Shown: positions 32,362 through 40,904 of the stretch, piece by piece | Position numbering within the stretch: position 1 is the stretch's first letter | Layout: every line of letters starts with the position of its first letter | Origin: Bradyrhizobium sp. SRL28 | GTDB taxonomy: Bacteria > Pseudomonadota > Alphaproteobacteria > Rhizobiales > Xanthobacteraceae | Assembly (NCBI RefSeq): GCF_018596315.1 | Contig: NZ_JAHEAG010000026.1 | Span: forward strand, 1-64,000 | Direction of reading: 5' to 3' | Length of the DNA stretch: 64,000 bases | The notes under the pieces: generated by a model | Databases searched by the model: none | The model's input: the letters and a program-made list of their open reading frames with translations, nothing else | Told to the model about the DNA's origin: nothing | Translations under genes and position numbers: made by a program

Positions 32362-33518
32362 ACGACTTCGACCTGGTCCGGAAAAACCTGTTCCGCCGCA
32401 AATTGCGCGCGGTGCTGATGATCGTGTCGATCCTGATCGCCTTCATGATCTTCGGCGTGCTCGCGGGATTTTACCGCGCCTTCACGGCCGGCGAGGATGC
32501 CGCCGCGGCGGACCGGATGATCACCGTCAACAAGATCAACTTCACCCAGCCGATGCCGATAGCGTACTTCAATCGCGTGCGCGCGATCGAAGGTGTCCGG
32601 CAGGTGACCTTCGCCAACTGGTTCGGCGGCTATTATCAGGACCCGAAGAACTTCATCATGGCGCTCGCGATCGAGCCGAACACCTATTTCGACGTGTACC
32701 GCAGCGAGTTCGAGGTTCCGCCCGACCAGCTTCAGGCCTTCACCCGCGACCGCGGCAGCGCGGTGGTCGGCGAAAGCCTGGCGCAGAAATGGGGCTGGAA
32801 GATCGGCGATCGCATCCCGATCGCGAGCAACATCTTCAGCCAGAAGAGTGGCGGACATACCTGGGATCTCACCGTCGCCGGCATCGTCAAGGGCAAGGCC
32901 GACCACGTCGACACCAACTTCCTCCTGTTCCAGTACCCCTATTTCGACGAGACCCGTAGTTTCGGCAAGGACACCATCGGCTGGATGATCCTGCAGACCA
33001 CCTCGCCTGAGAACAACGATCGCGTGGCAAAGGCGATCGACGCGATGTTCGCCAATTCCACCGCCGAGACCTCGACCGATACCGAAAAGGCGTTCGGCAA
33101 GGCCTTTGCGGCACAGTTCGGCAATATCGCGCTGATCGTGCTCTTGGTGGTCGGTGCCGCCTTCGTCACCATCCTGATGATCGTCGGCAATACCATGGCG
33201 CTGTCGATCCGCGAGCGTACCCGTGAGATCGGCGTGCTGAAGACGCTCGGCTTCTCAGGTCCACGGATCCTGGCGATGGTGCTCGGCGAATCCGTGTTGC
33301 TGGCGCTGCTCGGCGGCATTCCTGGCCTCGCAATTGCGGCGCTGATCGCGATGGCGCTCCGCACCAGCCTCTCTAGCATCGCGCCCGCCTTTGCCGTATC
33401 GCCGACTATCGCTCTGCAGGGGCTTGGGCTCATGATCGCGCTCGGGCTGATCACGGGTATCATTCCCGCGCTCAACGCCATGCGGCTCAAAATTGCAACC
33501 GCGCTCGGACGGGGATAG
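32358..33518 (+). CDS. FtsX-like ABC transporter permease (first)
   Basis: The 386-residue permease has the MacB topology: one N-terminal transmembrane helix (about 20-42), a large periplasmic MacB-core domain (about 45-255), and three C-terminal helices with the FtsX motif 'SIRERTREIGVLKTLGFSGPRILAMVLGESVLLALLGGIPGL'-like. It is the partner of the preceding ATPase and probably forms a heterodimer with the second permease. GTG start at 32358; the open frame upstream overlaps the ATPase gene and is not homologous. Confidence 0.87.
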   Translation: MNDFDLVRKNLFRRKLRAVLMIVSILIAFMIFGVLAGFYRAFTAGEDAAAADRMITVNKINFTQPMPIAYFNRVRAIEGVRQVTFANWFGGYYQDPKNFIMALAIEPNTYFDVYRSEFEVPPDQLQAFTRDRGSAVVGESLAQKWGWKIGDRIPIASNIFSQKSGGHTWDLTVAGIVKGKADHVDTNFLLFQYPYFDETRSFGKDTIGWMILQTTSPENNDRVAKAIDAMFANSTAETSTDTEKAFGKAFAAQFGNIALIVLLVVGAAFVTILMIVGNTMALSIRERTREIGVLKTLGFSGPRILAMVLGESVLLALLGGIPGLAIAALIAMALRTSLSSIAPAFAVSPTIALQGLGLMIALGLITGIIPALNAMRLKIATALGRG

Positions 33519-33520
33519 GC

Positions 33521-34711
33521 ATGCATTCGCTCTGGCTTCAAGTCGCGGCCGTCACATCAATCAATCTCAGGAGCATTGGACAGCGGCGATGGCTCTCGCT
33601 CTCGACAGTGATCGCGATCGCTCTGGTGGTGATCGTCCTCCTCGCCTTCCTGGCGATGGCCAACGGCTTCCAGCGCACCATCGCAGGCGCCGGCGCCGAT
33701 GATATCGCCATCGTGCTGCGGGCCGGCTCGCAGGCCGAAATCAACAGCACGGTGAGCCGCGATCAGGTGCGGCTGATCGAGGACGGTCCCGGCATCGCCC
33801 GCGGCAGCGACGGCAAGCCCCTGATCTCGCCGGAACTCTATCTTGTGGTCGACGGCATCAAGCGCTCGACCAAGACCAAGGCCAACCTGCCGCTGCGCGG
33901 GATCGGCGAACAGGGCAGCGCGCTGCGCAAGGACATCACCATCACCGAAGGCCGCATGTTCAGCCGCGGCAGCAATGAGGTGGTGGTCGGCAAGGCATTG
34001 CAGCGTCAATTCGAGGGATTCGACCTCGGCAGTACCGTGTCGTTCGGCGCCACGCGCTGGAACGTCGTCGGCGTGTTCGACGCGGGCGGCAGCGTATTCG
34101 AGTCCGAGATCTGGGCCGATCTCAATGTGGTGCAGAGCCTGTTCAACCGCAACAACATCGTCCAGACCGTGCGCGCACGCCTCACCGGACCGGCCGCACT
34201 TAATGAACTCAAAAGCTATAGCGACAACGATCCGCGGCTGAAGCTCGACGTCAAATCCGAAGCAGCCTATTTCGCCGAACAGGCCTCGCAGACCTCCGAT
34301 CTGATTCAGAAACTCGGCTGGCCCTTGGCGATCGCGATGGCGCTGGGTGCGGTCGCCGGCGCGCTCAACACCATGTATTCGTCGGTCGCGGCCCGCGCGA
34401 CGGAAATCGCAACGCTGCGCGCCATCGGCTTCGGCGGCTTCCCCGCTTTTGTCGGCACGCTGGCCGAGTCGCTGTTGCTTGCCGCCATCGGCGGCCTGTT
34501 GGGCGCCGCCGCCACCTATCTGATTTTCGACGGCGTTACAGCGTCGACCCTTGGCGGAAACTTCACCCAAGTGGTGTTCGACTTCAAGCTCAGTCCCTGG
34601 CTGATCGCCGAGGGCGTTGTGCTTGCGCTGATCGTAGGCCTGATCGGCGGCTTGTTTCCGGCCCTGCGGGCCGCGCGACTGCCGATCGTCGAAGGCCTGT
34701 ACGCGCACTGA
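33521..34711 (+). CDS. FtsX-like ABC transporter permease (second)
   Basis: This 396-residue paralog of the preceding permease has the same plan: an N-terminal helix (about 25-48), a periplasmic domain, and three C-terminal helices with 'SVAARATEIATLRAIGFGGFPAFVGTLAESLLLAAIGGLLGA'-like sequence. It starts three bases after the first permease stop. Two unlike permeases with one ATPase and one HlyD protein suggest an efflux or envelope-remodelling exporter; the substrate is unknown. It converges with the next gene, whose stop is only 5 bases away. Confidence 0.87.
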   Translation: MHSLWLQVAAVTSINLRSIGQRRWLSLSTVIAIALVVIVLLAFLAMANGFQRTIAGAGADDIAIVLRAGSQAEINSTVSRDQVRLIEDGPGIARGSDGKPLISPELYLVVDGIKRSTKTKANLPLRGIGEQGSALRKDITITEGRMFSRGSNEVVVGKALQRQFEGFDLGSTVSFGATRWNVVGVFDAGGSVFESEIWADLNVVQSLFNRNNIVQTVRARLTGPAALNELKSYSDNDPRLKLDVKSEAAYFAEQASQTSDLIQKLGWPLAIAMALGAVAGALNTMYSSVAARATEIATLRAIGFGGFPAFVGTLAESLLLAAIGGLLGAAATYLIFDGVTASTLGGNFTQVVFDFKLSPWLIAEGVVLALIVGLIGGLFPALRAARLPIVEGLYAH

Positions 34712-34716
34712 GTTTT

Positions 34717-35694
34717 CTATTCCCCCTTGAGGCCGGCCGCGCGGATCACCTCGCCCCATTTGCGCGTCTCGTCGTCGATGAACTTTCCGAACTCGGCGGC
34801 CGTGCCTGAGCGCGCTTCCAATCCCTGGGCGAGCAGCTTCTGCTTCACCTCGGGATCGGCAAGGACGCGAATAACCTCCGCCTGCAAGCGATCGACGATT
34901 GCGCCCGGCGTTGCCGCCGGCGCCATGAAGCCGTACCAGCCGGAAGCGATCACGTTGGAAAGTCCCTGCTCACGCAAGGTCAGCGCCTCGGGGTAGATCG
35001 GGCTGCGCTCGGCCGACGCCACACCCAGCACGCGCAACTGCCCGCTCTGGATGTGCGGCAAGGCCGTGCTGATCGCGGTCAACGTGGCGTCGAGACGGCT
35101 CGCCAGCAGTTCCGTGTAGGCCATGTTATCGCCGCGAAAGGGAACGATGAGGCCTTTGACGCCGGCGTCCCTGAACAGCAGTTCGGCGGCCAGATGCGGT
35201 TGCGAGCCTGCGCCCGGAGAACCAAAGGTCAGGCCCTCCGGCTTCGACCTGCCGTAGTCGATCATTTCCTGAAGGGTCTTGAAAGGCGCCTGCGCGTTGA
35301 CCACCAGGAACAACGGCGCCAGCATGGCCATCGCCACCGGCTGCAAATCCTTGCGGTTGTAGTTCAGCTTCTCGAACAGGGCTTCGGCCGTCGCAAACGG
35401 CGCGGCCGCATAGAGAAAGGTGTATCCGTCCGGCGCTGCGCGCGAGACCAGTTCGTTGGCGACGCGGGTGCCCGCGCCCGGCTTGTTCTCGACGATGAAC
35501 TGTTGGTTGAGGCTGCGCCCGAACTGCTCGGCCAGGATACGCAACGAGATGTCGCTCGCCCCGCCCGCCCCGTAAGGCGACACCAGCCGCACGGTCCGCG
35601 ACGGCCAACTGCCCTCGGCAAATGCCTGATGGTGTGGACCTGCGGCGAAACCGGCGGCGATGGTCCCCAGCAGGGTTCGGCGTGTGACTTTCAT
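34717..35694 (-). CDS. Bug-family tripartite tricarboxylate transporter receptor
   Basis: The 325-residue periplasmic binding protein is of the Bug/TctC family. The signal peptide has a twin-arginine-like 'VTRRTLLG' followed by a hydrophobic stretch and cleavage near 'AFAEG', so Tat export is possible. The mature part has the family's 'WPSRTVRLVSPYGAGGASDISLR', 'QFIVENKPGAGTRVANELVSRAAPDGYT' and 'GSPGAGSQPHLAAELLFRDAG' segments. No TctA or TctB membrane subunits are adjacent, as is common for Bug proteins, so it shares a distant transporter or acts as a sensor. It is divergent from a LysR gene that probably regulates it. Confidence 0.88.
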   Translation of the reverse strand: MKVTRRTLLGTIAAGFAAGPHHQAFAEGSWPSRTVRLVSPYGAGGASDISLRILAEQFGRSLNQQFIVENKPGAGTRVANELVSRAAPDGYTFLYAAAPFATAEALFEKLNYNRKDLQPVAMAMLAPLFLVVNAQAPFKTLQEMIDYGRSKPEGLTFGSPGAGSQPHLAAELLFRDAGVKGLIVPFRGDNMAYTELLASRLDATLTAISTALPHIQSGQLRVLGVASAERSPIYPEALTLREQGLSNVIASGWYGFMAPAATPGAIVDRLQAEVIRVLADPEVKQKLLAQGLEARSGTAAEFGKFIDDETRKWGEVIRAAGLKGE

Positions 35695-35861
35695 GAATGC
35701 CTCGTTGGATTCCTTGGGAAGAGCAGCCGCCTGAAGGTGCGGTGCGTCCTTCCCGTTTCATCGAGCCGCGTTGGCGCGATCGCATTGCTGGATCGCCGGG
35801 CCTTCGTCGTATCGAGGCTGCAACGATAGAGAGGCGACTTCTATCGAACAATGTGTATTTT

Positions 35862-35890
35862 TTGACCGATTGATAAGCTTGGCCTATGAA
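35862..35890 (+). promoter_or_regulatory. Sigma-70-type promoter of the LysR gene
   Basis: TTGACC (35862-35867) and TATGAA (35885-35890) are separated by exactly 17 bases in an AT-rich patch, an unusually good match to the housekeeping consensus. It lies 27 bases upstream of the LysR ATG, and GGGAGG (35906-35911) follows at the right place. Confidence 0.6.
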
Positions 35891-35917
35891 TACCGAAACG
35901 GGGCTGGGAGGCGCGAC

Positions 35918-36862
35918 ATGGCGATGGATGTGACACTGCGGCAGTTGCGCGCCTACGTGGCCGTGCTGGAAGCCGCAAGCTTCTCGGAAGCCGCCAAGAC
36001 CATGCATTTGTCGCAAGCGGCGCTCTCAGGGCTGATCAAAGAGCTCGAGAGCCGTGTCGGCGTCCGGCTGCTGGACCGGACGACGCGAAAAGTTTCTGCG
36101 TCAGCCGTCGGCGAGACTTTTGCACCGATGGCGCGGCGTGTGCTCTCAAACCTGGACGAGGCGCTCGACAACCTGACCAACCTCAAGGAGCTGCGCCGCG
36201 GGCTGGTGCGTGTCGCGGCCCCCGAAACACTATCCTGCACGCTGCTGCCGGAGCTGATCGCCGGATACAACAACAGCCATCCCGGCGTTGACGTCCGCTT
36301 CGACGACGTGCCGATTCAGGAAGTGCTGGCTGGCTTACAGAACGGCTCTACCGATATCGGCTTCGGCCCGGCCGGCGTCGTTCCGGACCAATCGGTCGAA
36401 GTGCACATGATTTGCGCCGATCCGCTCTGGGTGGCGTTGCGCAGCGATGACCCGCTGACAAAGGGCAAGTCGGTCAGCTGGAAGGATTTGCGCGAGCGGC
36501 CCCTGCTCAACTACATGCCCAACATCGCCATCAACGTGTTGAGCAACGTGCCGCCCCGGCATCAGCCTAAGGAATTGGTGCCGGTGCACCGGGTGAACAC
36601 GGCATTATCGATGCTGCGGGTGCGACAAGGCGCCGTGATCTGCCCCTCGATGGCGGAGCCGCTGGTGCGCGGCTTCGGGTTGACGTTCCTGCCGCTGCTG
36701 CAACCGGCCGTCAAATGGAGGATCGCGATGTTCGTAACGAACAGCGCATCGCTCTCGCCCGCGGTGGAAAGCTTTCGCGACTTCACGCTGGATTTCAGCC
36801 CGAACTGGGCAGCGATCGGCAACGAGCGCCGCCGCATGAGCGAACGGCGCAAGCGCGGATAA
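35918..36862 (+). CDS. LysR-family transcriptional regulator
   Basis: The 314-residue regulator has an N-terminal winged helix-turn-helix (residues 5-65: 'LRQLRAYVAVLEAASFSEAAKTMHLSQAALSGLIKELESRVG'-like) and a C-terminal periplasmic-binding-type effector domain (about 95-300). I start it at the ATG at 35918, supported by GGGAGG and by the start of LysR homology. By LysR custom it should control the divergent Bug-type receptor gene and bind in the 35695-35917 interval. The effector is unknown. Confidence 0.88.
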   Translation: MAMDVTLRQLRAYVAVLEAASFSEAAKTMHLSQAALSGLIKELESRVGVRLLDRTTRKVSASAVGETFAPMARRVLSNLDEALDNLTNLKELRRGLVRVAAPETLSCTLLPELIAGYNNSHPGVDVRFDDVPIQEVLAGLQNGSTDIGFGPAGVVPDQSVEVHMICADPLWVALRSDDPLTKGKSVSWKDLRERPLLNYMPNIAINVLSNVPPRHQPKELVPVHRVNTALSMLRVRQGAVICPSMAEPLVRGFGLTFLPLLQPAVKWRIAMFVTNSASLSPAVESFRDFTLDFSPNWAAIGNERRRMSERRKRG

Positions 36863-36888
36863 CGAATGAGCGCGCGACACCCTCACAT

Positions 36889-37023
36889 GTCGTCCCTGCG
36901 AACGCAGGGACCCATACCGCGTGATCTCTCGATAAGACAGGTCGCAGACGCATTTCGCAAAACTTCCGCCGGTGGTTATGGGTCCCTGCGCCCGTGCGCA
37001 ATTGCGCACTAGGCAGGGACGAC
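36889..37023. repeat. REP-like inverted repeat
   Basis: The left arm (36889-36916, GTCGTCCCTGC...GGGACCCATA) is mirrored by the right arm (36977-37023, TATGGGTCCCTGC...GCAGGGACGAC). Inside the right arm sits a perfect 16-bp palindrome, GTGCGCAATTGCGCAC (36994-37009). Elements with this 'GTCCCTGCGAACGCAGGGAC' core are, as I recall, scattered between genes in Bradyrhizobium. It may act as a bidirectional transcript end. Confidence 0.65.
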
Positions 37024-37130
37024 GTTGAGAGAGCGCAGAGTGTGGCGGGTAAGTCGCTGCTTCATACGGAGAAATTCGCGAAAGCGTGGACCTGGAAGAT
37101 CGCATCTGCACGAATCATCCAGCGATTGCA

Positions 37131-37147
37131 TTTGTCCTGATGACAAA
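37131..37147. promoter_or_regulatory. 17-bp palindrome upstream of the fused monooxygenase (candidate operator)
   Basis: TTTGTC (37131-37136) and GACAAA (37142-37147) form a perfect inverted repeat with a 5-base centre, 54 bases before the monooxygenase ATG and just upstream of a TATAAA (37178-37183). TTGTC/GACAA half-sites resemble GntR-type operators. No GntR gene is in the window. Confidence 0.4.
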
Positions 37148-37201
37148 CTGAACCCGCGGCAGTAGCCTCTCCCAAAATATAAAACGCACGGGAGGAGTAG
37201 C

Positions 37202-39880
37202 ATGCCAGACGCAGCGGTCGCAGCACGTTCTTCTGAATCAACGAACAGCCGTACGACGCAACAGGTCGATGTCGCCGTCGTCGGCGCCGGGTTCGCCGGC
37301 CTTTATCTCCTGCATCGCCTGCGCAAGGCCGGCTTCACCGCTGTCGTGATCGAGGAGGCCGGCGACGTCGGCGGCACCTGGTACTGGAACCGCTATCCCG
37401 GCGCACGCTGCGACATCCAGACCATGGACTACAGCTACACGTTCGACCCCGAACTCGATCGCGAATGGACCTGGTCGGAAAAATACGCAACGCAACCGGA
37501 AATCCTGCGCTATTTCGGCTTCGTCGCCGACCGTTATGATCTCCGTCGCGACATCCGCTTCGGCACCAAGGTCAAGGCCGCGAACTGGGATGACACGAGT
37601 GAGCGCTGGCAACTCGTCACCGACAACGGTGCGAGCGTATCCTGCCGCTATTACATCATGGCCACCGGCTGTCTCTCCACGCCAAAGCCGCCGGAGATCG
37701 ACGGCGTCAACGATTTCAAGGGGGCGGTCTATTTCACCGGACGCTGGCCGCATGACGGCGTCAATCTCGCAGGCAAGCGGGTCGCCGTGATCGGCACAGG
37801 ATCATCGGGCATCCAGTCTATACCGCTGATCGCGGAGCAGGCCGCGCACCTCACCGTGTTCCAGCGTACGGCGAGCTTTGCCCTGCCCGCGCATAACGGT
37901 CCGGCGCCCGACGATCGCAAGACCTACTTTGAGGCTGACCGCGCCGCCTATCGCGAGCAGGCGCGCTGGTCTCTCGCGGGCGTGCCGTATCCGCAGGAGA
38001 TGGCGGTGAGCTGGCAATTGAGCGATACCGAGCGCCGCGAGCGCTTCGAGAAGGCGTGGGCGGCCGGCGATCTCGTCCATATCCTGACCCAGCTCTGGGC
38101 CGACCAGGGCGTCGATGTCGACGGCAACGCGCTGATCGGCAAGCTGATCCACGAGAAGATCCGCTCCGTGGTGAAGGACGACGAGACTGCCGCGGCGCTG
38201 AGCCCGCATGACCATCCATTCGGCTCCAAGCGGCCCTGCCTCGATACCAACTACTATGCGACCTACAACCGCCCCAACGTCACGCTGGTGAATCTGCGGC
38301 AGGAGCCGATCAAGGCGATCACCGCCTCCGGCATCGTCACCGACAAGCGCAGCGTCGATGTCGACGTCATCGTGTTCGCGACCGGCTTCGATGCCATGAC
38401 CGGCGCGATGATGGCGGTGCATCCGATCATCGGACGGGCCGGCAAGTCGTTGTCGAGCGTCTGGGCCCAGGGACCGCAGACCTATCTCGGCCTCACGGTC
38501 GCGGGCTTCCCCAACCTCTTCATGATCACCGGCCCCGGCAGCCCATCGGTGCTGTCGAACATGGCGGTCTCGATCGAGCAGCATGTCGACTGGGTGGTCG
38601 ATCGTCTGGCAGCGTTGCGCGAGGCCGGCTTCACGACCATGGAAGCAACTGAAACCGCGCAGGCCGGCTGGGCACGGCACATGGCCGATTGCTCGATGAT
38701 GACGCTGCATCGGCTGGCCAACACCTGGTACACGGGCGCCAACGTTCCCGGCAAGGCGCAGGGCGTGATGCCCTATACCGGCGGCGTCGGCCCCTACCGC
38801 AGCATTTGCAACGAGGTCGTCGGCGGCGGCATGCTGGGCTTCAAGCTGTCAGGCCCCAATGTTGCCGAGCAATGCAACGACGGTGAGGTGGTTCGCCTGC
38901 AACCGGACGTGCGGCTGGTGCTGGGCATGCTGGCGGAGATGAATCTTCCGCAAATCGAACAGCTTGGTGCGCAAGGCGCGCGCGGCTTCCTCACCGAATT
39001 CAACAAGGGACGGCCGGCCGGCCGCCCGGTCGGCGAGGTCGGTAGCGGCGCGCTGCAAGGCGCCGACGGCCCGCTGCCCTACCGTCTCTATCGGCCGGCG
39101 ACGCCGGGGCCGCATCCGATCGTGGTCTATTTCCACGGCGGCGGCTGGGTCTTGGGTGACGAGCAATCCGACGATCCGTTCTGCCGCGACATCTGCCGCC
39201 GCAGCGGAATGATCGTGGTCAGCGTCGGGTACCGCCATGCGCCCGAGCATCGCTTCCCGGCCGCGGCCGAGGATGGCTATGCGGCGACGCGCTGGATCGC
39301 CGAACATGCGGCCGAGCTCGGCGGCAAACCGGGACCGGTGCTGGTCGCAGGCTGGAGCGCCGGCGCCAACATCACCGCCGTCACCTGTCAGCTCGCGCGA
39401 GATCGCGGCGGCCCGCAGATAGCCGGCCAACTCCTGGTGTGCCCCGTCACCGATTGCAGATTCGACCGCCCCTCCTACACCGACAATGCGGTCGGCTATT
39501 TCCTGACACGATCGATGATGTTCTGGTTCTGGGACATCTATTGTTCGCCCGCCGACCGCACCGATCCGCGCGTGTCGCCGCTGCGCGGCAATCTGGCCGG
39601 CCTGCCCCCGGCGTTCGTGGCAACTTGCGAGTTCGATCCGCTGCGCGACGAGGGTATCGAATATGCCGAGGCGATGGCTGCCGCCGGTGTCCCGGTCGAG
39701 CAACTACAGGCGCGTGGCCATATCCACACATCCCTGATGATGGTGGATGTGGTGATCACGGGCGTCAGCGGACGAGCGAAGATGGCCGAGGCCCTGCGCG
39801 GTTTTGCGGGATTGCCTCGGAAATTGGAAGAGAGTGGCGAGGACGCTTCGCCGATCGCGGTGAACGCTGCCGCGGGATAG
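37202..39880 (+). CDS. Baeyer-Villiger-type monooxygenase fused to alpha/beta hydrolase
   Basis: The 892-residue protein has an N-terminal flavin monooxygenase at residues about 20-565: FAD Rossmann 'VVGAGFAGLYLLHRLRKAG', 'GGTWYWNRYPGARCD', NADPH Rossmann 'VIGTGSSGIQ', and 'FATGFDAMTG'. The Baeyer-Villiger fingerprint reads F172-x-G174-xxx-F178-xxx-WP, with Phe where His is usual. Residues about 590-880 form a hormone-sensitive-lipase-like hydrolase with oxyanion 'HGGGWV', nucleophile 'GWSAGAN', Asp in 'FDPLRDEG' and His in 'HIHTSLM'. A ketone would become an ester or lactone and then be cleaved on the same chain. The ribosome binding site GGGAGGAG is strong. The substrate is unknown. The gene is monocistronic and converges with the TfoX-like gene. 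Confidence 0.88.
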   Translation: MPDAAVAARSSESTNSRTTQQVDVAVVGAGFAGLYLLHRLRKAGFTAVVIEEAGDVGGTWYWNRYPGARCDIQTMDYSYTFDPELDREWTWSEKYATQPEILRYFGFVADRYDLRRDIRFGTKVKAANWDDTSERWQLVTDNGASVSCRYYIMATGCLSTPKPPEIDGVNDFKGAVYFTGRWPHDGVNLAGKRVAVIGTGSSGIQSIPLIAEQAAHLTVFQRTASFALPAHNGPAPDDRKTYFEADRAAYREQARWSLAGVPYPQEMAVSWQLSDTERRERFEKAWAAGDLVHILTQLWADQGVDVDGNALIGKLIHEKIRSVVKDDETAAALSPHDHPFGSKRPCLDTNYYATYNRPNVTLVNLRQEPIKAITASGIVTDKRSVDVDVIVFATGFDAMTGAMMAVHPIIGRAGKSLSSVWAQGPQTYLGLTVAGFPNLFMITGPGSPSVLSNMAVSIEQHVDWVVDRLAALREAGFTTMEATETAQAGWARHMADCSMMTLHRLANTWYTGANVPGKAQGVMPYTGGVGPYRSICNEVVGGGMLGFKLSGPNVAEQCNDGEVVRLQPDVRLVLGMLAEMNLPQIEQLGAQGARGFLTEFNKGRPAGRPVGEVGSGALQGADGPLPYRLYRPATPGPHPIVVYFHGGGWVLGDEQSDDPFCRDICRRSGMIVVSVGYRHAPEHRFPAAAEDGYAATRWIAEHAAELGGKPGPVLVAGWSAGANITAVTCQLARDRGGPQIAGQLLVCPVTDCRFDRPSYTDNAVGYFLTRSMMFWFWDIYCSPADRTDPRVSPLRGNLAGLPPAFVATCEFDPLRDEGIEYAEAMAAAGVPVEQLQARGHIHTSLMMVDVVITGVSGRAKMAEALRGFAGLPRKLEESGEDASPIAVNAAAG

Positions 39881-39937
39881 CGTGCAAGGCAGGCAATAGC
39901 TTGGGCGACTTGAGCTGAGTATCTCAGGTCTGGTTGC

Positions 39938-40324
39938 TCAAGAGCGTTTGCGTTGCCTTGACGCTTTGGGCTGCTTTGGCGCCGGCCTCTTGGCCGCAAC
40001 CCGGTGTGCCGCCGCCAGCGCGGCGCGAGCCCATGCGATGAGTTCATCGGGTTCGTCGAACAGCCGCTCCGGCACGCGCCAGAATGCGAGGTCGATCATC
40101 TGGCCCTTCTTCGCGTAATTGAGCGGCGGAAACGCCTCGGCTTCCCTGAACGTCTCCCGGTTCTCATCATCCACGCGGAAATACAGCGTGTTCTCCGTCA
40201 CCATCCCCAGCATCACCCCGTCGCAGAACACGCCGGTCTTGCCGAACATGCGCCGTAGGGTGATGCGGCCAAGCGGCGCGAGTTGCTCGCGCAGAAACTC
40301 GGCATAGGTTTCGCTGGCAACCAT
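39938..40324 (-). CDS. TfoX/Sxy N-terminal domain protein
   Basis: The 128-residue protein matches the TfoX N-terminal family: 'LREQLAPLGRITLRRMFGKTGVFCDGVMLGMVTENTLYFRVD' and 'PPLNYAKKGQMIDLAFWRVPERLFDEPDELIAWA'. A Lys/Arg/Pro-rich tail of about 25 residues follows. TfoX/Sxy regulates competence in gammaproteobacteria, but stand-alone N-terminal-domain proteins in alphaproteobacteria have no assigned role. It is a single gene and the basic tail might bind nucleic acid. Confidence 0.8.
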   Translation of the reverse strand: MVASETYAEFLREQLAPLGRITLRRMFGKTGVFCDGVMLGMVTENTLYFRVDDENRETFREAEAFPPLNYAKKGQMIDLAFWRVPERLFDEPDELIAWARAALAAAHRVAAKRPAPKQPKASRQRKRS

Positions 40325-40483
40325 CCTTCTATCCGGCTTGGTTCAGACTGTCATGCAATAGATTTTCTACGTCAACCGCTCAACGAATTTCGCTTATTGT
40401 CGCCGTGACGTCCGCAATATCCGGGCTTCTTGCCAGATCGCGCAAGATCTCCCATCAAAAGAAAACATCGGAAATCAGATCTC

Positions 40484-40867
40484 ATGACCGGTACAGACGA
40501 CGCAAAAGCCATCGAAAGCGTGATCCAGTCCTACCTCGACGGTCTCCACGAGGGCGACGCCGACAAGATTGCCAGCGCCTTTCATCCGACCAGTGCGCTG
40601 ACCAGCATCGCGGACAACGGTGAACTGACGATCACGCCGCGCGACGTCTGGCTGAACAACGTCCGGAACAGGCCGTCGCCGAAGCAGCGGGGCCTGTCGC
40701 GCCACGATGAAGTGCTGTCGATCGACCTCGTCGGTCCGACGATGGCTTACGTCAAGCTCAAATGCGCGATTCCGCCGCGCTTCTTCACCGACCAGCTCTC
40801 GCTGTTGAAGATCGACGGCCGCTGGCAGATCGCACAAAAGGTTTTTATGACCGAGCTGCGGGAATAG
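40484..40867 (+). CDS. NTF2-like (SnoaL/lumazine-binding-type) protein
   Basis: The 127-residue alpha+beta-barrel protein has an N-terminal helix 'IESVIQSYLDGLHEGDADKIASAFHP', a middle 'ISIDLVGPTMAYVKLKC'-like strand and 'FTDQLSLLKIDGRWQIAQKVF', the typical closing strand of the NTF2/DUF4440/lumazine-binding-2 group. Such proteins are isomerases, dehydratases or ligand-binding partners; no catalytic assignment can be made. It is 37 bases upstream of the ATC-hydrolase-like gene and probably cotranscribed with it. Confidence 0.72.
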   Translation: MTGTDDAKAIESVIQSYLDGLHEGDADKIASAFHPTSALTSIADNGELTITPRDVWLNNVRNRPSPKQRGLSRHDEVLSIDLVGPTMAYVKLKCAIPPRFFTDQLSLLKIDGRWQIAQKVFMTELRE

Positions 40868-40904
40868 TCTGCCGCAGGCCGGGCCTTATGGGAGGAAGCC
40901 GGCG

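Larger units (their letters stand above)
36863..37201. other. Intergenic region with REP-like element and putative operator
   Basis: These 339 bases hold a REP-like inverted repeat (36889-37023), a 17-bp palindrome (37131-37147), a TATAAA (37178-37183) that may be the -10 of the monooxygenase gene, and its ribosome binding site GGGAGGAG (37190-37197). I see no gene. Confidence 0.55.
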
